DNA from: Leifsonia poae
GTDB taxonomy: Bacteria > Actinomycetota > Actinomycetes > Actinomycetales > Microbacteriaceae
DNA length: 64,000 nt
NCBI RefSeq assembly: GCF_027921845.1
Contig: NZ_BSEN01000003.1
Location: 225,701-289,700 of the forward strand
Direction: 5' to 3'
This document shows positions 35,138-45,185 of this stretch, piece by piece. The translations under genes were made by a program, and so were the position numbers. The notes under the pieces are model-generated. The model made no database searches, was not told the DNA's origin, and worked only from the letters and a program-made list of their open reading frames with translations. The number at the start of each line of letters is the position of its first letter. Within the stretch, counting starts at the first letter, position 1.

Positions 35138-35677
35138 GTGACCGACGACCGGAACGACCTGCGCGACCAGCGCGACCTGCGGGATCTGCGCGTGCTCGCG
35201 CATCCGCTGCGCCTGCGGCTGCTGTCGCTGCTGGGCGGCGACGCCTACAGTGCCGCGGAGGCGGCCCGCGAGCTCGATGACAGCCAGGCGAACATCAGCT
35301 ACCACCTGCGACGGCTGCACGAAGCGGGGCTGGTCTCCGTGGCCGAAGAGGTCGCCATCCGGGGCGGGCGGGCGAAGCGCTACCGGCACGACCCGACCAG
35401 CGCCGAGAGCATCGGGTCGGGTGATGGCGGTGTGGCGGCGCTCATGGGCGCGATGGCCGCGGAACTGGTGCGACGCGCAGCACTGTACGAGCAGGGCGGC
35501 GTCATCGCGTTCACGGATGCCGAGTTCTGGGTGGAACCCGAGGCATCGCGGGCGGCCGAGGAACTCGTCCGCGCTGCCGGTGTGCTGCTCGCCGACGCGG
35601 CACGGCCCGCGGGCTCCCCCGGCGCCGTCCCGGTCAGCGCGACACTCGCCTATTTCCAGTTGACGGCGGCACGATGA
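35138..35677 (+). CDS. ArsR-type helix-turn-helix regulator controlling an MFS exporter
   Basis: A 179-aa regulator: VLAHPLRLRLLSLLGGDAYSAAEAARELDDSQANISYHLRRLHEAGLVSV is an ArsR-type winged helix, and GGRAKRYRHDP the wing. The C-terminal ~90 residues form an additional helical domain for effector binding or dimerisation. It overlaps the MFS gene by 4 nt, so regulator and transporter are coproduced, the usual arrangement for a self-regulated efflux unit. The transport substrate is unknown. Confidence 0.92.
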   Translation: MTDDRNDLRDQRDLRDLRVLAHPLRLRLLSLLGGDAYSAAEAARELDDSQANISYHLRRLHEAGLVSVAEEVAIRGGRAKRYRHDPTSAESIGSGDGGVAALMGAMAAELVRRAALYEQGGVIAFTDAEFWVEPEASRAAEELVRAAGVLLADAARPAGSPGAVPVSATLAYFQLTAAR

Positions 35678-36903
35678 CCGCCAGAACCGGCGAGCGCGAG
35701 TCCTACCTCGACGTCCTGCGGCTGCCGCACGCGCTGCGACTGATGGGGTCCGCGCTGCTCGGCCGCCTCAGCTACGCGACCGTCGGGCTCTCGCTCCTGC
35801 TGAGCGTGCAGGCCGCGAGCGGATCGTTCGCGGTCGCCGGCGCAGCGACCGGCGCCTTCGGCATCGTCAATGTGCTCGCCTCGCCGTGGCGGGCTCGAGC
35901 GGTAGACCATTTCGGACCGACGCACGCGCTGATCGTGATGGCCGTCGTGTTCAGCGCCGTGCTGACGGCCACCGGCTTCGCGTGCCTCGCGGACGCACCG
36001 GATGCCGCGCTGGTCGCCCTGTCGGCGGCCGTCGGCCTCTTCGCCCCTCCGCTCGGGTCGACCATGCGCGTGATCTGGTCGACGCTCGCACCGAACCAGC
36101 GCATCCTGACCCGCGCCTACAGCCTGGACGCGGTGAGCGAGGAGGTCGTGTTCACGACCGGACCGCTCCTGGTCGGGCTGCTGGTGCTGGTGGCGAGCCC
36201 CGTCGTCGCCCTGTTCACGACGGCGGTGGTCGCCCTGGTCGGCACGGTGCTCTTCGCGACCGCACCTGCCGTTCGCGCGCGCGGCCCGATGCGGGAGCCC
36301 CGGCAGGCGCATCAGCGCCCGCTGCGGCAGCGCGGGTTCGCGATCGTGCTGATCGCCCTCGTGGGCATCGGAGTCGTGCTCGGCACAGTCGAGACCGCGG
36401 TGCCCGCCTTCACGACGGAACATGCGTCGGCGGCGGTCGCGGGCATCCTGCTCGCGGTGATGTCGGCGGGCAGCGGCGTTGCCGGCCTCCTCTACGGACG
36501 TCGGTCGTGGGGGTCGTCGCTCGCGGTACGGCTCATCGGGCTGAGCACGGCGCTCGCGATCGTCAGCGGGCTGGCGGCGTTCGCTCCGACGACGGTGGTG
36601 CTCGGCGTGATCCTGCTGGGGGTCGGGGTGTTCCTCGCGCCGTCGATGATCACGGGCTATCTCCTTGCGGACGCGCTGACCGAGGAGAGCGTGCGCACGG
36701 AGGCGTCGACCTGGATCAACACGGCGGTGAACGCCGGTGCCGCGGTGGGCGCCGCACTGGCGGGCGTGCTGGTCGACCGCACGACGACGTCGGTGGCGTT
36801 CGCGGTCGGCGCGGGTATCGCCGTGGCCGCCACGATCGTGGCGGGGACGCGCATCCGGATGCTGCGGGAGGCGTCGACGGCGGAGCGGCCGGCTAGCGCG
36901 TAG
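35674..36903 (+). CDS. MFS transporter
   Basis: A 409-aa protein with twelve likely transmembrane segments. MFS features include the intracellular loop between helices 2 and 3 (ASPWRARAVDHFGPTHAL) and the repeated two-half arrangement (second half begins near PLRQRGFAIVLIALVGIG). Translation is coupled to the ArsR-type regulator upstream, which suggests drug or metabolite export. It ends 30 nt before a strong bidirectional terminator. Confidence 0.9.
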   Translation: MTARTGERESYLDVLRLPHALRLMGSALLGRLSYATVGLSLLLSVQAASGSFAVAGAATGAFGIVNVLASPWRARAVDHFGPTHALIVMAVVFSAVLTATGFACLADAPDAALVALSAAVGLFAPPLGSTMRVIWSTLAPNQRILTRAYSLDAVSEEVVFTTGPLLVGLLVLVASPVVALFTTAVVALVGTVLFATAPAVRARGPMREPRQAHQRPLRQRGFAIVLIALVGIGVVLGTVETAVPAFTTEHASAAVAGILLAVMSAGSGVAGLLYGRRSWGSSLAVRLIGLSTALAIVSGLAAFAPTTVVLGVILLGVGVFLAPSMITGYLLADALTEESVRTEASTWINTAVNAGAAVGAALAGVLVDRTTTSVAFAVGAGIAVAATIVAGTRIRMLREASTAERPASA

Positions 36904-36932
36904 GTGGCGTGGCCACTCGCCGATGACAGCAG

Positions 36933-36959
36933 AAAGGCCCTCCCCGTGGGGAGGGCCTT
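36933..36959. terminator. Strong bidirectional terminator
   Basis: A perfect 12-bp stem AAGGCCCTCCCC (36934-36945)/GGGGAGGGCCTT (36948-36959) with a 2-nt loop lies between the convergent MFS and hexapeptide-repeat protein genes. The AA/TT ends give a short U run in both directions. Confidence 0.85.
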
Positions 36960-36976
36960 CGCTGCGACCGGCGCGA

Positions 36977-37468
36977 TTACGCCGCGCGGCGGGACGAGTC
37001 GCGCTCAGCGCGGCGAGACGAGTCGCGCTCAGCGCGGCGGGCAGGACGCACCGGGGCGGCCAGCGCCGCCCGGGCCGCCGCAGCACGGCGGAGCTCGATG
37101 ACCGTGCCCGACGCGATCTTCGCGTCGCGCTCGATGCGTGCACCGTTGCCGATCATCGCCTCGCGGCCGAGCTTCGCGTTGCTGCCGACACGCACTCCGC
37201 TGCCGATCCGCGTCCCGGGGCCGACGTGCACGTTCGCACCGATGAAGGTGCGGTCGCCCACGGTCGCACCCTGGTCGATCCAGCTGCCTGCTCCGACATA
37301 CGCGTCGAGCCCGACGCGGGCGTCGGCTTCCACGTAGGCGGTCGCGTCGATGTAGGCGGACTCCGCGACGCGCGCAGTGGGTGCCACGAGTCCTCGCCCG
37401 TTCGCGTGCCTCTTGTACTTGATAACGGCGCCGGTCTCGTCCTCGAGTTCTTCAATCATCCTTGCCAT
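36977..37468 (-). CDS. Small left-handed beta-helix (hexapeptide repeat) protein, non-enzymatic looking
   Basis: A 163-aa protein whose centre (about 25-120) is a run of short beta-helix turns: ARVAESAYIDATAYVEADARVG, then IGANVHVGPGTRIGSGVRVG and KLGREAMIGNGARIERDAKI. No His or loop typical of acetyltransferases is visible. The C-terminal ~40 residues are Arg/Ala/Ser-rich, with AERDSSRR duplicated exactly by a 24-nt tandem DNA repeat. The ATG at 37468 has an excellent AGGAGG ribosome site. It could be a structural or polymer-forming protein; function is unknown. Confidence 0.75.
   Translation of the reverse strand: MARMIEELEDETGAVIKYKRHANGRGLVAPTARVAESAYIDATAYVEADARVGLDAYVGAGSWIDQGATVGDRTFIGANVHVGPGTRIGSGVRVGSNAKLGREAMIGNGARIERDAKIASGTVIELRRAAAARAALAAPVRPARRAERDSSRRAERDSSRRAA
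36987..37034. repeat. 24-nt tandem repeat in the C-terminal coding region
   Basis: Two copies, 36987-37010 and 37011-37034, differing by one base; the shared core is GACGAGTCGCGCTCAGCG. They encode AERDSSRR twice and could expand or contract by slippage. Confidence 0.85.
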
Positions 37469-37617
37469 CGCTGTCCTCCTTCGAGATCGTCGCAAAGCGG
37501 TTCATTTGGATAACGAGTAAGAGGGAAAGAAAATTCCCTGGCTGCCTCGCAGAACGCGCACTGTACACCGTCGTATTCGTACCAGAACCCCGGTGCGGAT
37601 CGGTGCACAATCGGTGT

Positions 37618-38229
37618 ATGGAAGAACGCGAGATCCACTACTTCGCCGACGCAACGGAATTCCGCGCCTGGCTCGCCGGACATCACGATTCGTCGACAGG
37701 GATCCGGCTCGCGGTCGCGAAGAAGGGCTCCGGTCACTCGAGCCCGTCGTACGCCGAGGCCGTCGATGTCGCGCTGTGCTTCGGCTGGATCGACGGGCGG
37801 CGCAACTCGCTGGACGACACGCACTTTCTGCAACTGTTCACGCCGCGCACGCAGCGCAGTATCTGGTCGCAGCGCAACCGCGACCTCGTGGCGGCGCTCA
37901 TCGCATCCGGTGACATGACGGAGGCCGGGATGCGCGAGGTGGAGCGCGCCAAGGCGGACGGGCGGTGGGACGCCGCCTACCAGCGGGTCTCGGACAAGAC
38001 GCTGCCCGATGACCTGGCGAAAGCCATCGCGGCGAACCCAGAGGCGGCGGCGTTCTTCGAGACCCTGACGAGCCAGAACCGCTTCGCCCTGATCTTCCGT
38101 GTCTCGAACGTCAAGCGCGCGGAGACCCGCGCCCGCCGTATCGCCGACTTCGTCGAGATGCTCGCCGCGCACGAGACCGTCTATCCGCAGGGCCCCGGCT
38201 CGGCCGGCTCCGCCGGCCCTTCTCGTTGA
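37618..38229 (+). CDS. YdeI/OmpD-associated family protein
   Basis: A 203-aa protein of the YdeI (bacteriocin-protection-like) family. Family signatures are FRAWLAGHHDSSTGIRLAVAKKGSG, SYAEAVDVALCFGWIDGRRN, FTPRTQRSIWSQRN and FFETLTSQNRFAL. The biochemical role is not established. The ATG at 37618 is the family start; CACAAT 6 nt upstream may be a leaderless -10. The stop codon lies inside a large hairpin that separates it from the convergent beta-glucosidase gene. The last ~10 residues (GSAGSAGPSR) are low complexity. Confidence 0.9.
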   Translation: MEEREIHYFADATEFRAWLAGHHDSSTGIRLAVAKKGSGHSSPSYAEAVDVALCFGWIDGRRNSLDDTHFLQLFTPRTQRSIWSQRNRDLVAALIASGDMTEAGMREVERAKADGRWDAAYQRVSDKTLPDDLAKAIAANPEAAAFFETLTSQNRFALIFRVSNVKRAETRARRIADFVEMLAAHETVYPQGPGSAGSAGPSR

Positions 38230-38286
38230 AGGGCGGCGAACGCACCGTAACTCGCGGTTTCAGATGCGTTCGCCGCCCCTCGACGA
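38223..38286. repeat. Large palindrome, family copy 1 (CGTTGArGGGyGGC) between convergent genes
   Basis: Arms of 22 nt (38223-38244 and 38265-38286) pair with only two mismatched positions, which would be G-U pairs in one strand's RNA. The core GGGCGGCGAACGCA pairs with TGCGTTCGCCGCCC. It is related to the hairpin at 42885-42947. Probably a bidirectional terminator or an intergenic repeat element. Confidence 0.75.
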
Positions 38287-38293
38287 GAGCTGG

Positions 38294-40117
38294 TCAGTAG
38301 CGCAGGCCGTGACCGAACCGGAAGAGCGGGTCAGCGGTGTCGAACGGCACATCGGGCCGGTTCGCACGCACGGCGTCCATCGACGACGGCAGCTCCATCG
38401 GCAGGTTGCCCTGCGGCTCCGCATCGCCGAACAGCACGTCGAGCAACGCCCGCGGGCTGGCGCCGAAGTCGCCGAGCAGGGCAGCGACCTCGCCGGCGAA
38501 CGGGGTCAGGATGGCCGGGCGGTCGAGGAAGACCTCGACGACCGTCGGCACGGCGCGGGCGATCGCGAGCACCTCGTCCACGGTCTCCTGCGGGAAGTCC
38601 AGCGATCCGGCGTGGAAGAAGTTCTCGAACATGGTCGCCCGCTGCTCGAAGGGTGCGTGCAGGCGCACCAGCGCGACCTCCGCCTCCTGGGGCGTCGCCA
38701 CGACGGTCGCGTACCCGGCCACCGCCTCCGGATCGAAGCCGTGGACGAACACGCGGATGCCCCGGCTGAGCGGCAGCACCGGAGCCTCCGCGCCCTCGAG
38801 CGTGTGGTTCGCGAGCAGCGTCACCGCGGCCCGCTGAGCGGCCTCCCCCGCGGCCACGAATCCGGCGTTGCCCACGATCGCCGACGCGCGCTCGACATCG
38901 ACGAACGGCGCGTCGAACAGCCCGAGCACGAACTTCTCACGGAGCAGGCGCCGCGCCGATACGTCGATGCGCTCCTCCGAGACCTCGCCGCTGCGCACCA
39001 GGTCGACGAGCAGCTCCGGGATGGCTTCGCCGCCGAACTGGTCGGCGCCGGCATTCAGCACCTTCAGCATCCGCTCGCGCGTCGAGAGGTGCTCGACGCC
39101 CCACGCGCGTGCCGGGAACGGCTGGCCGCCGAGTTCCGCATCGCTGAGGAGTCCCCAGTCGGTGCAGACGATGCCGTCGAAGCCGTAGCGCTCGCGCAGC
39201 AGGCCGGTGATGATCGACTTGTTGAAGCCGAAGCCGACCTCCTCGTACTCGGTGCCGACGGGCATCCCGTAGTAGGGCATGATCTGGCTGGTGCCGGCCG
39301 CGAACGCCGCCTCGAACGGCTTGAGGTGCAATTCGAACTGACCGCCCGGGTAGACCTGCTCGCGCCCATAGGCGAAGTGCGGGTCTTCCCCGTCTTTCTG
39401 CGGGCCACCGCCCGGGAAGTGCTTGGTCATCGTCGCGACCGAGTCCGGACCGAGCACGTCGCCCTGGAATCCCCGGATGTACGCTGCTCCGAGTCGCGAG
39501 GTGAGTTCCGGGTCCTCGCCGAAGGTCGCCATCTGGCGGGCCCAGCGGGGCTCGGTCGCCAGGTCGATCTGCGGGTGCAGCGCGACCCGGATGCCGACGG
39601 CCGTGTACTCCTGGCGCGCGATGTCGCCGAACGTCTCGACCACCTCTTCCGAACCGATCGCGCCGAGACCCATCGTTTCGGGCCACTGCGAGAACGGCCC
39701 GGCGAGCATCGCGGCTCCCGGGTTCTCGCTGAACGAGTGGCGCGGGTCGGTGGAGAGCGTGACCGGGATGCCCAGACGCGTGCTCGCCGCCAGCTCCTGC
39801 AGCCGGTTGTGCCACTCGGCCATCTCCGCCGCGGTCTGCGCCGCACCGAACACGTTGTAGTGGGTCATGTGGCGTTGCTCGACCATCTCGACGGTCGGCG
39901 GGATTCCGAACATCGGGTTGGCCCCGGCGATCTCGCCGCCCTCACCGATCGTGATCATGGTCTGGAAGAACAGGCCGGCCTTCTCGTCCAGAGTCATCTG
40001 GCCGAGCAGGTTCTCGACGCGCTCCTCGACGGGCAGCGACGGATCGCGATACGTCGGATCGACCGGATCGGCCCCGGAATCGCCCTCAGCCGTCGAGGTT
40101 TCGTGGATGTTGGTCAT
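38294..40117 (-). CDS. Glycoside hydrolase family 3 beta-glucosidase-like enzyme
   Basis: A 607-aa GH3 enzyme hydrolysing terminal beta-linked sugars. The N-terminal barrel has the family pattern MTLDEKAGLFFQT, VTLSTDPRHSF, and MTKHFPGGGPQKDGEDPHF. GIVCTDWGLLSD contains the catalytic nucleophile Asp. The C-terminal domain follows. No signal peptide is present, so it acts on imported oligosaccharides. An AAAGGAG ribosome site precedes the ATG and overlaps the stop of the MFS gene, giving a two-gene sugar uptake and hydrolysis operon facing a TetR-like regulator. Confidence 0.94.
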   Translation of the reverse strand: MTNIHETSTAEGDSGADPVDPTYRDPSLPVEERVENLLGQMTLDEKAGLFFQTMITIGEGGEIAGANPMFGIPPTVEMVEQRHMTHYNVFGAAQTAAEMAEWHNRLQELAASTRLGIPVTLSTDPRHSFSENPGAAMLAGPFSQWPETMGLGAIGSEEVVETFGDIARQEYTAVGIRVALHPQIDLATEPRWARQMATFGEDPELTSRLGAAYIRGFQGDVLGPDSVATMTKHFPGGGPQKDGEDPHFAYGREQVYPGGQFELHLKPFEAAFAAGTSQIMPYYGMPVGTEYEEVGFGFNKSIITGLLRERYGFDGIVCTDWGLLSDAELGGQPFPARAWGVEHLSTRERMLKVLNAGADQFGGEAIPELLVDLVRSGEVSEERIDVSARRLLREKFVLGLFDAPFVDVERASAIVGNAGFVAAGEAAQRAAVTLLANHTLEGAEAPVLPLSRGIRVFVHGFDPEAVAGYATVVATPQEAEVALVRLHAPFEQRATMFENFFHAGSLDFPQETVDEVLAIARAVPTVVEVFLDRPAILTPFAGEVAALLGDFGASPRALLDVLFGDAEPQGNLPMELPSSMDAVRANRPDVPFDTADPLFRFGHGLRY

Positions 40118-40119
40118 GA

Positions 40120-41418
40120 CTACTTCACTCCTTTGATTCGGTAGACGAGCACCGCGCCGGCCAGTGCGACGAGAGCGCCGAAGAGGTACCAGGTCGGGTA
40201 GCCTCCGAGCGGCGTCAAGGCGCCGAGCGCGATGATGGCGGGTGCGATCGCGGGTGCGATCGACTGGGGAAGAGCGTTCGCGATGTTGAGAACGCCCAGG
40301 TCTTTGGCCGTGTCGGCCGGGTTGGGCAGCACCTGCGTCGCGAGTGCGAGGTCGACCGAGAAGAACGAGCCGGCGCCCAAGCCGATGATGCCCTGCGCGA
40401 GCAGCACGAACGGCACGCTCGGCGCGAGCGCGAGCATGACGAGGCCGACGACCATGATCAGTCCGGCGATCGCCACGAACGGGCGACGCTTGCCGATGCG
40501 ATCGGAGAGGATGCCCCCGATGGGGCTCGACACGGCCATGAAGACGGTGGAGATCGCGTTGGCGGCCAGGATCGTGGCAACAGTCGCCTGCTCGTCGAGG
40601 TGGAAGCGGTCGCCGAGGTAGAACGGAAGGAACGTCGCGACCCCGGCATACCCGAACATGACGAAGAACTTGGTCAGCCAGGTCCAGCCGAAGTCGCGAT
40701 GCTTTCGCGGATTGAAGACGAAGGATCCGAAGAACTCACGCAGTCCGAAGCGCTCGGCCGGCTTGGTGTCCAGTCGCCTGTCCTTCAGGAAGAGGGCGAA
40801 GAGCACTGCCAGCACGACGCAGAGCGCACCGGGCACGATGAAGCGGGCGAGATCGGCCGAGAACAGGTTGACGAGGAACGAGCCGCCGAGGATCGCCAGC
40901 GGGGTGGTGATCCCGACGATTCCGGAGACTTTGCCGCGCCGCACCTCCGGCACCTGATCGGGAAGGGTGGCGTTCGCGGCGGCGAGCACCGCGTTGAGGG
41001 CCGCCTGCGCGATGCACCAGCCGACGAGCACGATCGCGACCGAGTCGGCGACGGCGATGAGTGCGAGCGCCAGGAAGCCGACGACCGAGCCGCCGACGAC
41101 CCACGGCCTACGCATCCCGAAGCGGGAGGTGGTGCGATCCGACAGCCGCCCGGCCAGTGGATTGGCGATGAGTGCGAACAGGGCACCGACGCCGAGCACC
41201 AGGCCGAGCGCGTTGGTGGCCTCCGTCGCGTTCGCAGTGATGTGCTGCAGTTTGAAGGCCATCGACACCATCACGGGCGTCAGCACGGCGACGAAGACCC
41301 CGAAGTTGGCCAGCGCGAGAGTCGGGACGAAAGATCGAGGTTCTCGTCGACCGTTCGTGGACGGCGCGATGGCGTCACGGGGTGGCAGGGTCGGCTCGAG
41401 TTCGGACGGCAGTGTCAT
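40120..41418 (-). CDS. MFS transporter, probable (oligo)saccharide importer
   Basis: A 432-aa, twelve-helix MFS protein with the loop motifs NPLAGRLSDRTTSRFGMRRPW and SPIGGILSDRIGKRRPF after helices 2 and 8. The ATG at 41418 has AAGGAA upstream; the frame is open further back, but the extra residues are not transporter-like and overlap the promoter. It is cotranscribed with the GH3 gene 2 nt downstream, so import of a beta-glucoside is likely. It is divergent from the double-TetR gene. Confidence 0.9.
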   Translation of the reverse strand: MTLPSELEPTLPPRDAIAPSTNGRREPRSFVPTLALANFGVFVAVLTPVMVSMAFKLQHITANATEATNALGLVLGVGALFALIANPLAGRLSDRTTSRFGMRRPWVVGGSVVGFLALALIAVADSVAIVLVGWCIAQAALNAVLAAANATLPDQVPEVRRGKVSGIVGITTPLAILGGSFLVNLFSADLARFIVPGALCVVLAVLFALFLKDRRLDTKPAERFGLREFFGSFVFNPRKHRDFGWTWLTKFFVMFGYAGVATFLPFYLGDRFHLDEQATVATILAANAISTVFMAVSSPIGGILSDRIGKRRPFVAIAGLIMVVGLVMLALAPSVPFVLLAQGIIGLGAGSFFSVDLALATQVLPNPADTAKDLGVLNIANALPQSIAPAIAPAIIALGALTPLGGYPTWYLFGALVALAGAVLVYRIKGVK

Positions 41419-41466
41419 CGGACGGTTCCTTCGGTTCTTTCGCGAGCCACCATTGGCTCGGAGGTA

Positions 41467-41518
41467 GTGTACGACACAAATTCGACCGTTTGGCAACAAT
41501 TGCTGTCACAGGTATCCT
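41467..41518 (+). promoter_or_regulatory. Leaderless promoter of the double-TetR gene with candidate operators
   Basis: -35 TTGGCA (41490-41495), 17-nt spacer, -10 TATCCT (41513-41518), then 6 nt to the GTG at 41525. Candidate operators are GTGT-acg-ACAC (41467-41477) and GCAA-caa-TTGC (41493-41503), the second inside the promoter, in the divergent region shared with the MFS/GH3 operon. Confidence 0.55.
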
Positions 41519-41524
41519 CGGACC

Positions 41525-42868
<1,344 letters not shown>

Positions 42869-42884
42869 TACCCGCCGTGCGCTC

Positions 42885-42947
42885 CGTTGAGGGGTGGCGA
42901 AAGCAGCCTCTGTCGGCGTGTTTATGCGAGTTTGCCGCCCCTCAACG
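42885..42947. repeat. Large palindrome, family copy 2 (CGTTGArGGGyGGC) between convergent genes
   Basis: CGTTGAGGGGTGGCGAAA (42885-42902) pairs with TTTGCCGCCCCTCAACG (42931-42947), with one mismatch and one bulge. It is related in sequence and position (convergent junction) to 38223-38286. Confidence 0.75.
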
Positions 42948-42964
42948 AAAGAGAAAGAGATGGG

Positions 42965-44986
42965 TCAGGCGGCGGCCACGACGCCGAGGAGGGCCTCGCC
43001 GTAGGCGTCGCGCTTCTTGGCGCCGATGCCCGTGATGCCGTCGAGGTCGCTGAGCGTTCCGGGCCGGGCCGACGCGATCGCACGCAGGGTGGCGTCGCCG
43101 AACACGATGTACGCGGGGACCCCCTGCGAGCGCGCCGCTTCGGACCGCCACGCTCGCAGCGCTTCGAACAGCGGCTGATCGGCGGGCGCGAGGTCGGCCG
43201 CGGCCGACGCGGACCGCGACGAACGCGACGCGCGCTCGGGACGCTCCGGCTCGCGGCGCAGCGTGACCACGCGCTCACCGGCGAGCACGGCTGCACTTTC
43301 GGGCGTGATCGCGAGCACCCCGTACTCGCCCTCCGGTTTGAGCAGCTCCTGGGCGATGACCTGGCGCACCACGCCGCGCCACTGGCTCTCGCTGATATCG
43401 GCTCCGATGCCCCAGGTGGCGAGCGCGTCGTGTCCGTACTGCTCGACGCGCGGAGTGCGCTTGCCGCGCAGGATATCGATGAGATGCCCGGCACCGAAGC
43501 GCTGATTGCGCTCCCGCTGCAGCCGCACCACGGTCGAGAGCAGCTTCTGCGCCGGCACGGTGCCGTCCCAGCTCTCGGGCGGAGACAGACAGGTGTCGCA
43601 GTTGCCGCACGGCTCTGCGCGCTGCCCGAAGTAGTTGAGGAGATTCACCCGGCGGCACTGGACCGTCTCGCAGAGCGCGAGCATCGCGTCCAGGTGCTGT
43701 GTCATACGGCGGCGGTGCGCCAGATCGCCTGGTGAGTCGTCGATCATGCGGCGCTGCTGAACGACGTCGTTGAGCCCATAGGCGAGCCAGGCCGTCGACG
43801 GCAGACCGTCGCGACCGGCGCGACCCGTCTCCTGGTAGTACCCCTCGACCGACTTGGGCAGATCGATGTGCGCCACGAAGCGCACGTCGGGCTTGTCGAT
43901 GCCCATTCCGAACGCGATGGTCGCGACGACGATGACACCGTCCTCGCGCAGGAACCGTGACTGCGTCGCCGCGCGCGTGGCCGCATCGAGACCGGCGTGG
44001 TACGGCAGAGCGTTCAGGCCCCGTGCCCGGAGGAACTCGGCCGTGCGCTCGACGGTGTTGCGCGAGAGGCCGTAGACGATGCCCGCGTCATCGGGATGCT
44101 CGGTCGAGATGAAGTCGTGCAGCTGCTTGCGCACCTCCGACTTGGGCACGATGCGGTACTGGATGTTCGGCCGGTCGAAGTCGGCGACGAACTGCGCCGC
44201 ACCCTCGAGCTGCAACCGCGTGGTGATCTCGCGATGCGTCGCCTCGGTCGCCGTCGCCGTCAGGGCGATGCGGGGCACGTCGGGCCAGCGATCGGCCAGC
44301 TCCGACAGCGCGAGGTAGTCGGGGCGGAAGTCGTGGCCCCATTGGGACACGCAGTGCGCCTCGTCGATGGCGAACAACGCGATGGTGCCGCGGGCGAGGA
44401 ACCGCTTGGTCGCCTCGGACGACAGGCGCTCGGGCGCGACGTACAGGATGTCGAGCTCGCCTTCGAGATAGGCGCGCTCGACCCGAGACCGCTCTGCCGA
44501 ATCTTGCGTGGAGTTGAGGAACGCGGCGCGCACGCCGACCGCCGTCAGCGCATCCACCTGATCTTGCATGAGCGCGATGAGCGGCGAGACGACGACACCG
44601 GTGCCCTCGCGCACCAGCGACGGGATCTGGTAGCAGAGGCTCTTTCCGCCGCCCGTGGGCATGAGCACGACCGCGTCGCCGCCGCCCACGAGCTGGTCGA
44701 TGATCTCCGCCTGCTGGCCGCGGAAGTCGGAGTAGCCGAACACCGTGTGAAGCGCCTCCGCCGGGCTGGCGAACCGGGGCGCTGCGGCGCGGACGACGGG
44801 CACGGCGGCAGCGGGCCGCGCCGCGCGAGCGGCCGGGACGGCACCACCGGGCGCAGCGGAGTCGCCGAAATCGACGGCGCCACCGAGGTACGGGTCGTCG
44901 GGGAGGTCGGGAAACGGCGGTTCGTCATCGGGCGGCGGCGCATCGCGCTCGTCGGGCTCCCAAGGCAGTTCCGCGTTCCAGCTCAT
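42965..44986 (-). CDS. recQ: ATP-dependent DNA helicase RecQ
   Basis: A 673-aa 3'-5' helicase for recombination and replication-fork repair. It carries Walker A in [15 protein letters not shown] (about residue 110), DEAH in [17 protein letters not shown] (about 208), [10 protein letters not shown] motif VI, a RecQ-Ct zinc-binding cluster with C-x..-C in [14 protein letters not shown] and [10 protein letters not shown], and a C-terminal HRDC domain (about 608-665). An N-terminal ~75-residue acidic then Ala-rich extension precedes the helicase core. A TACGAT -10 element lies 6 nt before the ATG. Confidence 0.96.
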   Translation of the reverse strand: MSWNAELPWEPDERDAPPPDDEPPFPDLPDDPYLGGAVDFGDSAAPGGAVPAARAARPAAAVPVVRAAAPRFASPAEALHTVFGYSDFRGQQAEIIDQLVGGGDAVVLMPTGGGKSLCYQIPSLVREGTGVVVSPLIALMQDQVDALTAVGVRAAFLNSTQDSAERSRVERAYLEGELDILYVAPERLSSEATKRFLARGTIALFAIDEAHCVSQWGHDFRPDYLALSELADRWPDVPRIALTATATEATHREITTRLQLEGAAQFVADFDRPNIQYRIVPKSEVRKQLHDFISTEHPDDAGIVYGLSRNTVERTAEFLRARGLNALPYHAGLDAATRAATQSRFLREDGVIVVATIAFGMGIDKPDVRFVAHIDLPKSVEGYYQETGRAGRDGLPSTAWLAYGLNDVVQQRRMIDDSPGDLAHRRRMTQHLDAMLALCETVQCRRVNLLNYFGQRAEPCGNCDTCLSPPESWDGTVPAQKLLSTVVRLQRERNQRFGAGHLIDILRGKRTPRVEQYGHDALATWGIGADISESQWRGVVRQVIAQELLKPEGEYGVLAITPESAAVLAGERVVTLRREPERPERASRSSRSASAAADLAPADQPLFEALRAWRSEAARSQGVPAYIVFGDATLRAIASARPGTLSDLDGITGIGAKKRDAYGEALLGVVAAA

Positions 44987-44992
44987 CCCTCG

Positions 44993-44998
44993 ATCGTA
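44993..44998 (-). promoter_or_regulatory. Leaderless -10 element of recQ
   Basis: On the minus strand TACGAT, with 6 nt to the ATG at 44986; no ribosome site is evident. Confidence 0.45.
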
Positions 44999-45029
44999 AC
45001 GATCACGACCGACCCTCAGCGGCGCGTCC

Positions 45030-45079
45030 CCGAACTGTGCAGAACACCGTCAGCCTGACGGCTGTGCAGTTCGGACTCG
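45030..45079. repeat. Nested inverted repeat carrying AGTTCGGACTCG
   Basis: Outer arms CCGAACTG (45030-45037)/CAGTTCGG (45067-45074) enclose an inner perfect CCGTCAG (45047-45053)/CTGACGG (45055-45061). The 12-mer AGTTCGGACTCG (45068-45079) is also at 27782-27793. It lies upstream of recQ. Confidence 0.6.
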
Positions 45080-45151
45080 GTACCGAATGCTACTGAGAAG
45101 GGTCGGAAAGGAGCCTGAACCTGATCCGGCTCGTGTAATCTGACATCACCA

Positions 45152-45185
45152 ACCCGCTCCTCCACGTGAGGGCGGGTCTTTTTTT
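45152..45185 (+). terminator. Strong plus-strand intrinsic terminator with no matching plus-strand gene
   Basis: A 10-bp stem: ACCCGC (45152-45157) with GCGGGT (45172-45177) and CCTC (45159-45162) with GAGG (45168-45171), one bulged T, then an uninterrupted T7 tail. Both flanking genes are on the minus strand, so the RNA it ends is unexplained. A short non-coding RNA in about 45080-45185 is possible. Confidence 0.7.

Noticed and set aside
41467-41477. GTGT-acg-ACAC as the definite TetR operator
   Set aside because: Arms of only 4 bp are expected often by chance, so it is listed only as a candidate in the promoter entry.
45080-45185. Possible tRNA before the orphan terminator
   Set aside because: No cloverleaf, no T-loop consensus and no CCA-type acceptor could be built; only the terminator hairpin is convincing.
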